A DNA stretch of 64,000 nucleotides from positions 124,001 to 188,000 of the forward strand of contig QFQD01000002.1 of assembly GCA_003241485.1 (NCBI GenBank), in the 5' to 3' direction. A model generated the notes under the pieces. That model had not been told where the DNA came from. It saw only the letters and a program-made list of their open reading frames with translations, and searched no databases. Position 1 is the first letter of the stretch; each line of letters begins with the position of its first letter. Source of the DNA: Ancylobacter novellus (GTDB taxonomy: Bacteria > Pseudomonadota > Alphaproteobacteria > Rhizobiales > Xanthobacteraceae). The position numbers were made by a program, and so were the translations under genes. This document shows, in pieces, positions 35,185-44,828 of this stretch.

Positions 35185-36030
35185 TCACAGCCCCGAATAG
35201 CGCGTGGTCAGCCGGCGCGCGGCTTCCTTCACCTGCGCGCCGAGGTCGATGATGCGCTCGGGCGACATGCGCACGGTCGGGGCGGAGATGGAAATCGCGC
35301 CCACCGGCTCGCGCCATTCGTCCAGCACCGCCGCCGCGACGCAGCGCATGCCCGGCGTGTGCTCCTCGTCGTCGATGGAAAAGCCGCGCTCGGCGATCTC
35401 CGCGAGGTCGGCCTGCAAGGCGCGCCGGCTGATATGGGTGTGCTCGGTGAAGCGCTGCAGCTGGTCGCCCCCGAGCCAGGCGCGCCGGGCGTCCGGGTTC
35501 ATCGCCGAGAGAATGGCCTTGCCGCCGCCCGATGCGTGGATCGGCAGGGCGCCGCCGATGCGGAAGAAGGCGCGCACCGCCGCATGGCTTTCCACCTGCG
35601 CGACGCAGATCAGCTGCGGCCCCTCGATGAGGGAGAGGTTCACCGTCTCGTTGACGCCGTGCGACAGCTCGCGCAGCAGCATGCGGGAAATCTCCGGCAG
35701 CTTGCGGATGCGCAGATAGGCCGAGCCGACGCGGAACAGGCCGAGGCCCACCATCCAGTGGCCGGTCGAGGGGTCATGCCCCACAAGGCCGCGCCGCTCC
35801 AGCGTGGTGAGCAGGCGATGCACGGTCGAGGTCGGCAGCTCGGCGGAACGCGCCACTTCGCTGAGCGTCAGCCCATCGGACTGCGCCAGCACCTCCAGCA
35901 GGGCAATGGCGCGGTCCAGCGACTGCACCTCGCCGCCGGTCTCGCTGCCGCCACCGGAGGACGGACGGCCACGGCGGCGTGTCGTCGAGACGACGTCGGT
36001 CATCGGCATTTCATCCCTAGCGTCTTCCAT
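35185..36030 (-). CDS. IclR-family regulator of the glyoxylate carboligase operon
   Basis: 281 aa (a later Met at 36006 is possible). Winged HTH at residues about 35-95 (LTLSEVARSAELPTSTVHRLLTTLERRGLV), then the IclR GAF-like effector domain with VNETVNLSLIEGPQLICVAQV and LPIHASGGGKAILSAM in segments. IclR proteins such as AllR/GclR respond to glyoxylate and control gcl. Here it is divergent from gcl across 338 bp that hold two matching palindromes, so control of gcl-hyi-glxR is a strong inference. Unlike the rest of the island its binding sites differ from the GntR type. Confidence 0.88.
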   Translation of the reverse strand: MEDARDEMPMTDVVSTTRRRGRPSSGGGSETGGEVQSLDRAIALLEVLAQSDGLTLSEVARSAELPTSTVHRLLTTLERRGLVGHDPSTGHWMVGLGLFRVGSAYLRIRKLPEISRMLLRELSHGVNETVNLSLIEGPQLICVAQVESHAAVRAFFRIGGALPIHASGGGKAILSAMNPDARRAWLGGDQLQRFTEHTHISRRALQADLAEIAERGFSIDDEEHTPGMRCVAAAVLDEWREPVGAISISAPTVRMSPERIIDLGAQVKEAARRLTTRYSGL

Positions 36031-36136
36031 CCCGCGCCACTCCGCTCGCCAGCCTTGTGGGTTATGCCATCGGCGTGTCGGGAGCTCGCCTTAGCATAAA
36101 GGCGCATCTCGTATTTTTTCGCAAATCAGAAATACA

Positions 36137-36150
36137 TCCCATATTGCGGA
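36137..36150. promoter_or_regulatory. IclR-type operator, imperfect copy
   Basis: TCCCATATTGCGGA in the iclR-gcl divergent region. It shares the TGCGGA arm with the perfect palindrome 57 bp to the right, with a one-base mismatch in the other arm. Closer to iclR, so it could mediate autoregulation. Confidence 0.45.
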
Positions 36151-36193
36151 AATCATCCACCCGTGGCATGTTTTCCTCGATTTCGGAAATTCA

Positions 36194-36208
36194 TTCCGCA
36201 TTGCGGAA
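36194..36208. promoter_or_regulatory. IclR-type operator, perfect palindrome
   Basis: TTCCGCA-T-TGCGGAA, a perfect 15-bp palindrome preceded by TTTCGGAAATTCA, which adds another GGAA/TTCC pair (36185-36197). The architecture matches IclR/AllR sites (TTCC-type arms around an A/T centre). It lies 160 bp before gcl. The rest of 36031-36368 shows no gene. Confidence 0.55.
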
Positions 36209-36368
36209 AGAATGATGCCGCCCTGCAGCATGGCGCTTGTGCGTCCACACATGCCGGCGGCGACCGAGACCGGAGATTTGTACAGGTTCGAAAGCCGGCG
36301 CGGGCACCGCCAGCCCCCAAGCAGGGGTGATGCCCATGCCGGCGACAATGTCGCCAGGAGGAAGTGCC

Positions 36369-38132
36369 ATGGCCAAGATGCGTGCCGTCGATGCCGCGAT
36401 CCGCGTTCTCGAAAAGGAAGGCGTGACCACCGCCTTCGGTGTTCCGGGTGCCGCGATCAATCCGCTCTATTCCGCCATGCGCGCCCACGGCAAGACGCGC
36501 CATGTTCTCGCGCGCCATGTCGAGGCCGCCTCGCACATGGCCGAGGGCTACACCCGCGCCAAGGCCGGCAATATCGGCGTGTGCATCGGCACCTCCGGCC
36601 CGGCCGGCACTGACATGATCACCGGCCTGTACTCGGCCGCGGCGGATTCGATCCCGATTCTGTGCATCACCGGCCAGGCGCCCCGCGCCCGCCTCTACAA
36701 GGAAGACTTCCAGGCCGTCGACATCGAATCGATCGCCAAGCCGGTCGCCAAGTGGGCGGTCATGGTGCGCGAGCCCGCGCTGGTGCCGATGGTGTTCCAG
36801 CAGGCGTTCCACATCATGCGCTCGGGCCGCCCCGGCCCGGTGCTGATCGACCTGCCGATCGACGTCCAGCTCGCCGAGATCGAGTTCGACGAGGACACCT
36901 ACGAGCCGCTCGCCGTCTACAAGCCGAAGGCGACGCGCAAGCAGGCCGAGAAGGCCATCGCCATGCTGAACGAGGCGGAGCGCCCGCTCATCGTCTCGGG
37001 CGGCGGCATCATCAATGCCGATGCGTCGGACAAGCTGGTCGAGTTCGCCGAACTCACCGGCGTGCCGGTCATCCCGACCCTGATGGGCTGGGGCACCATT
37101 CCCGACGACCACGACCTGATGGCCGGCATGTGCGGCCTGCAGACCTCGCACCGCTACGGCAACGCCACGATGCTCGCCTCGGACTTCGTGTTCGGCATCG
37201 GCAATCGCTGGGCGAACCGCCACACCGGCTCGGTCGACGTCTACACCAAGGGCCGCAAGTTCATTCACGTCGACATCGAGCCGACCCAGATCGGCCGCGT
37301 TTTCGGCCCCGATCTCGGCATCGTCTCGGATGCCGGCGCCGCGCTCGACCTCTTCATCGAGGTGGCCAAGGAATACAAGGCCGCCGGCAAGCTGCGGGAC
37401 CGCTCCGAATGGGCGGCCGAATGCCTCGCGCGCAAGCAGACCATGCTGCGCAAGACGCATTTCGACAACGTGCCGCTGAAGCCGCAGCGCGTCTATGAAG
37501 AGATGAACGAGGCCTTCGGCCGCGACACCCGCTACGTCTCGACCATCGGCCTCAGCCAGATCGCCGGCGCGCAGATGCTGCACGTCTACAAGCCGCGCAA
37601 CTGGATCAATTGCGGCCAGGCCGGCCCGCTCGGCTGGACCCTGCCGGCGGCGCTCGGCGTGCGCGCGGCCGATCCGGATGCGGAGATCGTGGCGCTGTCG
37701 GGCGACTATGACTTCCAGTTCCTCATCGAGGAACTCGCGGTCGGCGCCCAGCACAAGCTGCCCTACATCCATGTCGTCGTGAACAACTCCTATCTCGGCC
37801 TGATCCGTCAGGCGCAGCGCGGCTTCAACATGGACTTCGAGGTCTCGCTGGCCTTCGACAACATCAACGCCGCCGAGAATGCCGGCTATGGCGTCGATCA
37901 TGTCGCGGTCGCCGAAGGCCTCGGCTGCAAGGCGGTGCGCGTCTCCTCGCCCAACGAGTTCAAGGACGCCTTCACCCGCGCCAAGGCGCTGATGAAGGAG
38001 CACCAGGTGCCGGTGGTGATGGAGTTCATCCTCGAGCGCGTCACCAACATCGCCATGGGCGTGGAGATCGACGCGGTCAACGAGTTCGAGGACGTGCTCG
38101 ACCTGCCCCTGCCGACCAAGGAAAATGCGTGA
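36369..38132 (+). CDS. gcl: Glyoxylate carboligase (tartronate-semialdehyde synthase)
   Basis: 587 aa ThDP/FAD enzyme that condenses two glyoxylates to tartronate semialdehyde and CO2. It follows E. coli Gcl nearly residue for residue in key parts: [18 protein letters not shown] at the start, [19 protein letters not shown], and [16 protein letters not shown], where Val replaces the catalytic Glu of other ThDP enzymes (the known Gcl peculiarity). ThDP motif [18 protein letters not shown] ... [11 protein letters not shown] near residues 440-480. AGGAGGAAG precedes the ATG. First gene of gcl-hyi-glxR. It takes glyoxylate that oxalyl-CoA reduction would supply. Confidence 0.97.
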   Translation: MAKMRAVDAAIRVLEKEGVTTAFGVPGAAINPLYSAMRAHGKTRHVLARHVEAASHMAEGYTRAKAGNIGVCIGTSGPAGTDMITGLYSAAADSIPILCITGQAPRARLYKEDFQAVDIESIAKPVAKWAVMVREPALVPMVFQQAFHIMRSGRPGPVLIDLPIDVQLAEIEFDEDTYEPLAVYKPKATRKQAEKAIAMLNEAERPLIVSGGGIINADASDKLVEFAELTGVPVIPTLMGWGTIPDDHDLMAGMCGLQTSHRYGNATMLASDFVFGIGNRWANRHTGSVDVYTKGRKFIHVDIEPTQIGRVFGPDLGIVSDAGAALDLFIEVAKEYKAAGKLRDRSEWAAECLARKQTMLRKTHFDNVPLKPQRVYEEMNEAFGRDTRYVSTIGLSQIAGAQMLHVYKPRNWINCGQAGPLGWTLPAALGVRAADPDAEIVALSGDYDFQFLIEELAVGAQHKLPYIHVVVNNSYLGLIRQAQRGFNMDFEVSLAFDNINAAENAGYGVDHVAVAEGLGCKAVRVSSPNEFKDAFTRAKALMKEHQVPVVMEFILERVTNIAMGVEIDAVNEFEDVLDLPLPTKENA

Positions 38133-38150
38133 GGCGCTAGCGGCGTGAAG

Positions 38151-38171
38151 CGGCGGAGCCAAGCTCCGCCG
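38151..38171 (+). terminator. Hairpin between gcl and hyi
   Basis: CGGCGGAGC-CAA-GCTCCGCCG, a perfect 9-bp stem 19 bp after gcl, without T-tract. It may stabilise the gcl message or attenuate read-through into hyi-glxR, whose start is 140 bp further on. Confidence 0.4.
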
Positions 38172-38313
38172 TAACGCTGTCGGCAGCTTTGTGCTTCCGT
38201 TGCCGCGCGCTTTCATGCCATCGACAGCAAAGTGCGCCCATACCGTCGCCGGGACCGCTCGCTCGCGAGTGCGCCCCGCGTCTCATAATCCTGTCCCTGC
38301 CTAGGAGCGGTTC

Positions 38314-39099
38314 ATGCCCCGTTTTGCCGCCAATCTGACCATGCTGTTCAACGAGGTGCCCTTCCTCGACCGGTTCGAGAAGGCCGCCGCGGCCGGTTTC
38401 ACCGGCGTCGAATACCTCTTCCCCTATGACTTCCCGGTCGAGGAACTGGTCGCCAAGCTGAAGGCCAACAACCTGCAGCAGGTGCTGCACAATCTGCCGG
38501 CCGGCAATTGGGGCGCGGGTGAGCGCGGCATTGCGATCCTGCCCGAGCGCGTCGACGAGTTCCGCGCCGGCGTCGACAAGGCCATCGCCTACGCCACGGC
38601 GCTGGGCTGCCCGCAGGTCAACATCCTCGCCGGCATCGCTCCGGCGGGCGCCGATCGCGAGGTGCTGCACACTACCTTCGTGAACAATCTCAAGTTCGCC
38701 GCGCCCAAGATCAAGGAAGCCGGCCTGAAGCTGCTGATCGAGCCGATCAACACGCGCGACATTCCCGGCTTCTTCCTGAACTACACGAAGCAGGCCAAGG
38801 CGATCATCGAGGAAGTGGGTTCCGACAACCTCTTCATCCAGTACGACATCTACCACATGCAGATCATGGAGGGCGATCTCGCCCGCACCATCGAGGCGAA
38901 CCTGCCGCAGATCGCGCATATCCAGCTCGCCGACAATCCCGGCCGCTTCGAGCCGGGCACGGGCGAGATCAACTACGCGTTCCTGTTCCGCCATCTCGAC
39001 GCCATCGGCTACACCGGCTGGGTCGGGTGCGAATACAAGCCCAAGGGCGAGACGACGGCCGGCCTTGGCTGGCTGAAGGCGCTCACCGGCGCGGCGTGA
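38314..39099 (+). CDS. hyi: Hydroxypyruvate isomerase
   Basis: 261 aa TIM-barrel of the xylose-isomerase-like superfamily, the normal Hyi length. It interconverts hydroxypyruvate and tartronate semialdehyde. Metal-site residues: Glu in LLIEPINTRDIPGFFL near residue 145, His in YDIYHMQIMEGD near 187, and Glu near the end in GWVGCEYKPKGET. TAGGAG lies nine bases before the start. It is followed 53 bp later by the reductase gene, the same order as in E. coli gcl-hyi-glxR. Confidence 0.94.
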   Translation: MPRFAANLTMLFNEVPFLDRFEKAAAAGFTGVEYLFPYDFPVEELVAKLKANNLQQVLHNLPAGNWGAGERGIAILPERVDEFRAGVDKAIAYATALGCPQVNILAGIAPAGADREVLHTTFVNNLKFAAPKIKEAGLKLLIEPINTRDIPGFFLNYTKQAKAIIEEVGSDNLFIQYDIYHMQIMEGDLARTIEANLPQIAHIQLADNPGRFEPGTGEINYAFLFRHLDAIGYTGWVGCEYKPKGETTAGLGWLKALTGAA

Positions 39100-39152
39100 G
39101 GCGCACTAAGCGCATTCCAAGAAACTCAATCTAGGAAAACGAGGAAGAAACG

Positions 39153-40043
39153 ATGGCAAAGGTTGGATTTGTCGGTCTCGGCATCATGGGCGCGCCCATG
39201 GCCGGCCACCTCATCGACGCGGGCCATGAGCTCTATCTCTTCGACATCAAGCCGGTTTCCGCCGAGCTGACGGGCAAGGGCGCCGTCGCCTGCGCCACCG
39301 GCACGGACGTGGCGAAGAACGCCGACATCATCATCACCATGGTGCCCGACACCCCGCATGTGGCCGCTGCGCTGTTCGGCGAGAACGGCATCGCCGCCGG
39401 GCTGACGCCGGGCAAGATCGTGGTCGACATGTCGTCGATCTCGCCGATCGAGACCAAGGAATTCGCCACCAAGATCAACGCGCTCGGCTGCGACTATCTC
39501 GACGCCCCGGTATCGGGCGGCGAGGTCGGCGCCAAGGCCGCCTCGCTCACCATCATGGTCGGCGGGCCGGAGAAGGCCTTCGAGACGGTGAAGCCGCTGT
39601 TCGAGAAGATGGGCAAGAACATCACGCTCGTCGGCGGCAATGGCGATGGCCAGACCACCAAGGTCGCCAACCAGATCATCGTCGCGCTGAACATCCTCGC
39701 CGTCGGCGAGGCGCTGCTCTTCGCCTCCAAGGCGGGCGCGGATCCGGCGAAGGTGCGTCAGGCGCTGATGGGCGGCTTCGCCAATTCGCGCATCCTGGAA
39801 GTGCATGGCGAGCGCATGGTCAAGCGCACCTTCAATCCGGGCTTCCGCATCGAGCTGCACCAGAAGGACCTGAACCTGGCCCTGAACGGCGCGCGCCAGA
39901 TGCAGATGTCGCTGCCCTCCACCGCGCTGGCGCAGCAGCTGTTCTCCTCGGTCGCGGCCCATGGCGGCGCCGCGCTTGACCATTCCGCGCTGGTCAAGGC
40001 CCTGGAACTGCTCGCGAACCACACCGTCGCGCCCGACGCGTGA
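39153..40043 (+). CDS. glxR: Tartronate semialdehyde reductase (2-hydroxy-3-oxopropionate reductase)
   Basis: 296 aa beta-hydroxyacid dehydrogenase. NAD-binding [18 protein letters not shown] at residues 7-24; substrate motif [22 protein letters not shown] near 117; catalytic Lys in [13 protein letters not shown] near 170. It reduces tartronate semialdehyde to D-glycerate with NAD(P)H, closing the glycerate route from glyoxylate. GAGGAAG precedes the ATG. No glycerate kinase gene is in this window, so the last step must be encoded elsewhere. A strong terminator follows 90 bp after the stop. Confidence 0.95.
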   Translation: MAKVGFVGLGIMGAPMAGHLIDAGHELYLFDIKPVSAELTGKGAVACATGTDVAKNADIIITMVPDTPHVAAALFGENGIAAGLTPGKIVVDMSSISPIETKEFATKINALGCDYLDAPVSGGEVGAKAASLTIMVGGPEKAFETVKPLFEKMGKNITLVGGNGDGQTTKVANQIIVALNILAVGEALLFASKAGADPAKVRQALMGGFANSRILEVHGERMVKRTFNPGFRIELHQKDLNLALNGARQMQMSLPSTALAQQLFSSVAAHGGAALDHSALVKALELLANHTVAPDA

Positions 40044-40132
40044 GGCGGCCGTTTCCGCGCCCTCGCCGCCGGCCGATCGCCGATGCGGCGGGTGTTCGGG
40101 AACGATAGAGCGATCCAATGATCTCATGGACT

Positions 40133-40165
40133 TTCGGGGGCGCCAAAAGCGCCCCCGAATTGTTT
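40133..40165 (+). terminator. Rho-independent terminator of gcl-hyi-glxR
   Basis: TTCGGGGGCGC-CAAAA-GCGCCCCCGAA, perfect 11-bp stem, followed by TTGTTT. It separates the glycerate-pathway operon from the PanE operon. Confidence 0.88.
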
Positions 40166-40374
40166 CCAGAGAACAGTCAGCATTGCTTCCCGATGTGAAA
40201 CGTCTTGGCCGCGCAGTCTTTTGCGCATGAGTGGAGACAATTGTTCTGGCCTATACACCGTGGACAAAACACCATTTGTCGACGTAACTTGGCGAACGCG
40301 TCGCAAACACGCCCCGCGCCCTGCGCGAAGCGGCCAAATATGCGCGACGTATTATCACGCCCAACACATAGCTC

Positions 40375-40402
40375 TTGACTAGGGCCGTATCGTCCCTAAT
40401 CA
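40375..40402 (+). promoter_or_regulatory. Promoter of the panE-like operon
   Basis: TTGACT (40375-40380), 16-bp spacer, TAATCA (40397-40402). The GntR-type operator begins at the next base, so it would cover the transcription start. The rest of 40166-40374 shows no gene. Confidence 0.5.
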
Positions 40403-40419
40403 TGGCATACAAAATACCA
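40403..40419. promoter_or_regulatory. GntR-type operator of the panE-like operon
   Basis: TGGCAT-ACAAA-ATACCA: both 6-bp arms match the site at 44724 except one T/C change, and the 5-bp spacing is identical. Position directly after the -10 fits repression by one of the GntR proteins at 28-30 kb. Confidence 0.65.
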
Positions 40420-40469
40420 ATAAAGCACCGTGGGCCGCGGGGGCCCGCAGGGAAGCAGGAGGGAGTCCA

Positions 40470-41447
40470 ATGAAGGTCTGCATCTATGGTGCCGGCGCCA
40501 TCGGCGGTTATGTCGGTGTGCAGCTGAAGCGCGCCGGCGTCGACGTCAGCCTTGTCGCGCGCGGCGCCCATCTCGAAGCCATGAAGGCGAACGGCCTGAA
40601 GCTGCTCATCGACGGTGAGGAGCGGGTCGAACACATTCCGTGCTCCGACAACCCCGCCGATCTCGGCCCGCAGGATTACGTCATCGTCGCGCTCAAGGGC
40701 CATTCGGTCCCCGGCGTGGTGGATGCCATGCAGCCGCTGCTCGGCAACGACACCGCCGTGGTCACCGCCGTCAACGGCGTGCCCTACTGGTACTATTACA
40801 AGCACGGCGACCATCTCGAAGGCCGCACGCTGGAGAGCGTCGATCCGGGTGGCAAGCAGTGGGCCGGTCTGCGCCCCGAGCGCGCCATCGGCTGCATCGT
40901 CTACCCCGCGACCGAGGTCGTGGCGCCGGGCGTCATCCAGCACGTCTATGGCGACAAGTTCCCGCTCGGCGAGCCTTCAGGCGAGATCACCGACCGCGTC
41001 ACCAAGCTGTCCGAGGCGTTTGCCGCCGGCGGCCTGCGCGCGCCGGTGCTGCCGAACATCCGCGATGAACTGTGGCTGAAGCTGTGGGGCAACCTCTGCT
41101 TCAACCCGATCAGCGCGCTGACCCACGCCACCCTCGACACCATCGCCTCCGATCCCGGCACGCGCGCCGTGGCCAAGGCGATGATGCTGGAAGCGCAGGA
41201 AATCGCCGTCCAGTCGGGCGTCAACTTCCGCGTCGGCGTCGAGCGCCGCATCGATGGTGCGGGCGCCGTCGGCGCGCACAAGACCTCGATGCTGCAGGAC
41301 CTGGAGCGTTCGCGCGCCATGGAGATCGACCCGCTCGTCACCGTGGTTCAGGAAATGGGCCGCCTCGCCGGCATCCCCACCCCGACCATCGACATCGTGC
41401 TCGCCCTGGTGCGTCAACGCGCCCAGATCGCCGGCTGCTACAACTGA
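40470..41447 (+). CDS. PanE/ApbA-family reductase, probable oxalyl-CoA reductase
   Basis: 325 aa ketopantoate-reductase fold. NADP-binding GAGAIGGYVGVQLKRAG at residues 7-23, VALKGHSV near 77, the catalytic Lys region DELWLKLWGNLCFNPIS near 195, and HKTSMLQDLERSRAMEIDPLV near 270. The PanE2 protein of Methylobacterium extorquens reduces oxalyl-CoA to glyoxylate, and this gene sits inside an oxalate island between gcl-hyi-glxR and sucCD. Hence oxalyl-CoA reductase is the best guess rather than pantothenate synthesis (inference). GGAGGGAG precedes the start; it shares a putative GntR operator with other island genes and is followed 11 bp later by an FAH-family gene. Confidence 0.8.
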   Translation: MKVCIYGAGAIGGYVGVQLKRAGVDVSLVARGAHLEAMKANGLKLLIDGEERVEHIPCSDNPADLGPQDYVIVALKGHSVPGVVDAMQPLLGNDTAVVTAVNGVPYWYYYKHGDHLEGRTLESVDPGGKQWAGLRPERAIGCIVYPATEVVAPGVIQHVYGDKFPLGEPSGEITDRVTKLSEAFAAGGLRAPVLPNIRDELWLKLWGNLCFNPISALTHATLDTIASDPGTRAVAKAMMLEAQEIAVQSGVNFRVGVERRIDGAGAVGAHKTSMLQDLERSRAMEIDPLVTVVQEMGRLAGIPTPTIDIVLALVRQRAQIAGCYN

Positions 41448-41458
41448 GTTCCGGCAAA

Positions 41459-42232
41459 ATGGCACATTGGGTTCGTTACAGCCACGCGGGCGCGACCGGT
41501 TTCGGCACGCTCGACGGCACCACCATCACCGTCCATTCCGGCAACATGTTCGATGGCGCCCAGCCGACCGGGGAGCGCCTCGCGCTCTCCGACGTCGCGC
41601 TGCTCGCGCCGACCGAACCGACGAAAGTCATCGCCCTGTGGAACAACTTCCATGCGCTGGCGGCGAAGCTCAATTCGCCGGTGCCGGCCGATCCGCTCTA
41701 TCTGCTCAAGGCCGGCTCCAGCCTGACCAGCCCCGGCGCCACCGTGAACCGCCCCGCGTCCTATGACGGCAAGGTGGTCTATGAGGGCGAGCTTGGCATC
41801 GTCATCGGCAAGAAGGCGACGGCGGTTTCCGAGGACGAAGCCGGCGACTACATCTTCGGCTACACCTGCGTGAACGACATCACCGCGGCCGACATCATCA
41901 ACAAGGACGCCACCTTCGCTCAGTGGGTGCGCGCCAAGAGCTTTGATGGGTTCGGCCCCTTCGGTCCCGTCGTCGCGACGGATGTCGATCCGGCCACGCT
42001 CGCCGTGCGCACGGTGCTGAACGGGCAGGAGCGCCAGAACTACCCGATCAGCGACATGGTGTTCTCGGCCCAGCAGCTGGTGAGCCGCATCTCGCATGAC
42101 ATGACGCTGAACCCCGGCGACGTGATCTGCTGCGGCACATCGGTCGGTGTCGGCACCATGAAGGAACCCTCCAACGCGGTGGAAATCGTGATCGAGGGCA
42201 TCGGGACGCTCAGCAACACTTTCGTGCAGTAG
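41459..42232 (+). CDS. Fumarylacetoacetate hydrolase (FAH) family protein
   Basis: 257 aa. The FAH fold metal site is visible: VVYEGELGIVIGKKA near residue 104 (two Glu) and GYTCVNDITAADI near 140 (Asp), with Lys in RAKSFDGFGPFGPVV near 160. Members hydrolyse or decarboxylate 2-oxoacids (acylpyruvase, oxaloacetate decarboxylase, HpcE-type isomerase). It is 11 bp after the panE-like gene and therefore in the same transcript. A link to oxalate/glyoxylate carbon is likely, for example handling oxaloacetate or another 2-oxo acid, but not proven. Confidence 0.85.
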   Translation: MAHWVRYSHAGATGFGTLDGTTITVHSGNMFDGAQPTGERLALSDVALLAPTEPTKVIALWNNFHALAAKLNSPVPADPLYLLKAGSSLTSPGATVNRPASYDGKVVYEGELGIVIGKKATAVSEDEAGDYIFGYTCVNDITAADIINKDATFAQWVRAKSFDGFGPFGPVVATDVDPATLAVRTVLNGQERQNYPISDMVFSAQQLVSRISHDMTLNPGDVICCGTSVGVGTMKEPSNAVEIVIEGIGTLSNTFVQ

Positions 42233-42344
42233 CGCCCCGGCGCGCTAGCGCCTATAGGGAAATAGGATACGCCAATCGACGGGAGTGCCCCGGGGCTGAG
42301 GCTCCGTGCGCTCCCGGCCGTCCGGTTGTGGAGGAGCGGGATTA

Positions 42345-43543
<1,199 letters not shown>

Positions 43544-43544
<1 letters not shown>

Positions 43545-44440
43545 TGTCCGTTCTCATCACCAGAGACACCAAGATCATCACCCAGGGCTTCACCGGCAAG
43601 AACGGCACCTTCCACTCCGAGCAGGCGCTGGCCTATGGCTCGAAGGTGGTCGGCGGCACCACACCGGGCAAGGGTGGCACCACCCATCTCGGCCTGCCGG
43701 TGTTCGACACCGTCGCCGAGGCGCGCGAGAAGACCGGGGCCGACGCCTCGGTGATCTACGTGCCGCCTCCGGGCGCGGCCGATGCCATCTGCGAGGCGAT
43801 CGCGGCGGAAATCCCGCTCATCGTCTGCATCACCGAGGGCATTCCGGTGCTCGACATGGTGAAGGTGCGTCGCGCGCTCGACGGTTCCAAGTCGCGCCTC
43901 GTCGGCCCGAACTGCCCCGGCATCGTCACCGCCGGTGAATCGAAGATCGGCATCATGCCGGCCAACATCTTCAAGAAGGGCAATGTCGGCGTCGTCTCGC
44001 GCTCCGGCACGCTGACCTATGAAGCGGTGTTCCAGACCTCGCAGGAGGGCCTCGGCCAGACCACCGCCGTCGGCATTGGCGGCGATCCGGTCAAGGGCAC
44101 CGAGTTCATCGACGTGCTGGAACTCTTCCTCGCCGACGACGCCACCGAGTCGATCATCATGATCGGCGAGATCGGCGGCTCGGCCGAAGAAGAAGCGGCC
44201 CAGTTCCTCAAGGACGAGGCCAAGCGCGGCCGCAAGAAGCCCATGGTCGGCTTCATCGCCGGCCGCACCGCCCCTCCCGGCCGCCGCATGGGCCATGCCG
44301 GCGCCATCATCTCCGGCGGCAAGGGCGGCGCGGAAGACAAGATCGCGGCGATGGAAGAGGCCGGCATCGTCGTCTCGCCCTCGCCCGCGCGCCTCGGCAA
44401 GACGCTGGTCGACGTTCTGAACAAGCGCGTCGCGGCCTGA
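43544..44440 (+). CDS. sucD: Succinyl-CoA synthetase alpha subunit
   Basis: 298 aa. CoA-binding start [20 protein letters not shown] near residue 15, [20 protein letters not shown] near 122, and the phosphorylated His in [20 protein letters not shown] near residue 250. TGATG overlap with sucC couples translation. Possible role in this island: supply succinyl-CoA so that a CoA-transferase can prime oxalate activation, or take over CoA recycling (inference). A strong bidirectional terminator follows 25 bp after the stop. Confidence 0.94.
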
Positions 44441-44464
44441 TCGACTGCTGCACTGCAAAAAGAA

Positions 44465-44497
44465 AACCCCGCGCCGGGAAACTGGCGCGGGGTTTTT
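44465..44497. terminator. Bidirectional Rho-independent terminator after sucD
   Basis: AACCCCGCGCC (44465-44475) with GGCGCGGGGTT (44484-44494), T5 on the plus side and an A-rich run (AAAAAGAAAA) on the left that serves the minus strand. Ends sucCD and the leftward microprotein gene. Confidence 0.9.
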
Positions 44498-44538
44498 CAT
44501 TTCAGTCCGGCCGCCGGCGCGGGGCCGGCAGGCGAGCC

Positions 44539-44667
44539 TCACACCGGGTAGCATTCCGGCGGCATCGCCGCGATCTCTTCATCGCCAAGCGTTTGAGCGA
44601 GCATGATCGTCAACCACGCATGGCACACAATGAGAAGCGGCAGCACGGGAAACACCGTCTCGAACAT
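44539..44667 (-). CDS. 42-aa hydrophobic microprotein under a GntR-type operator
   Basis: Too short for most gene callers, but supported by GGAGA seven bases before the ATG, a terminator 40 bp after the stop and an operator palindrome 57-73 bp upstream. The protein is MFETVFPVLPLLIVCHAWLT followed by IMLAQTLGDEEIAAMPPECYPV: one membrane helix (about residues 5-24) and a short acidic, Pro/Cys-containing tail. I recognise no family. Sharing an operator with the oxalate genes suggests a role in that system, for instance as a partner of a carrier (speculative). Confidence 0.55.
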   Translation of the reverse strand: MFETVFPVLPLLIVCHAWLTIMLAQTLGDEEIAAMPPECYPV

Positions 44668-44723
44668 GCGCAGTCTCCGATCTCCATCTATTGCAGCGCA
44701 ATGTAACGGAAGGATCGGGTATC

Positions 44724-44740
44724 TGGTATACACAATACCA
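44724..44740. promoter_or_regulatory. GntR-type operator, perfect copy
   Basis: TGGTAT-ACACA-ATACCA, perfect 6-bp arms; one further C/G pair on each side gives CTGGTAT/ATACCAG. This is the best match in the window. Read leftward, TTCGTG and TATTGT with 16 bp spacing overlap it, so a promoter for the microprotein is plausible here. Confidence 0.7.
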
Positions 44741-44828
44741 GAACGCGGCATTGCACGAAATGCATAGCCGTCCCTCCCCTTACGCAGGGAGAGACGGCCG
44801 CAGGAACTTCAGCGGGCTGAGGGTCGGA

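Noticed and set aside
40470..41447. Pantothenate-pathway ketopantoate reductase as the role of the PanE-like gene
   Set aside because: No panB, panC or panD nearby, and the gene lies inside an oxalate island under a shared operator; oxalyl-CoA reduction explains the context better, though this is inference.
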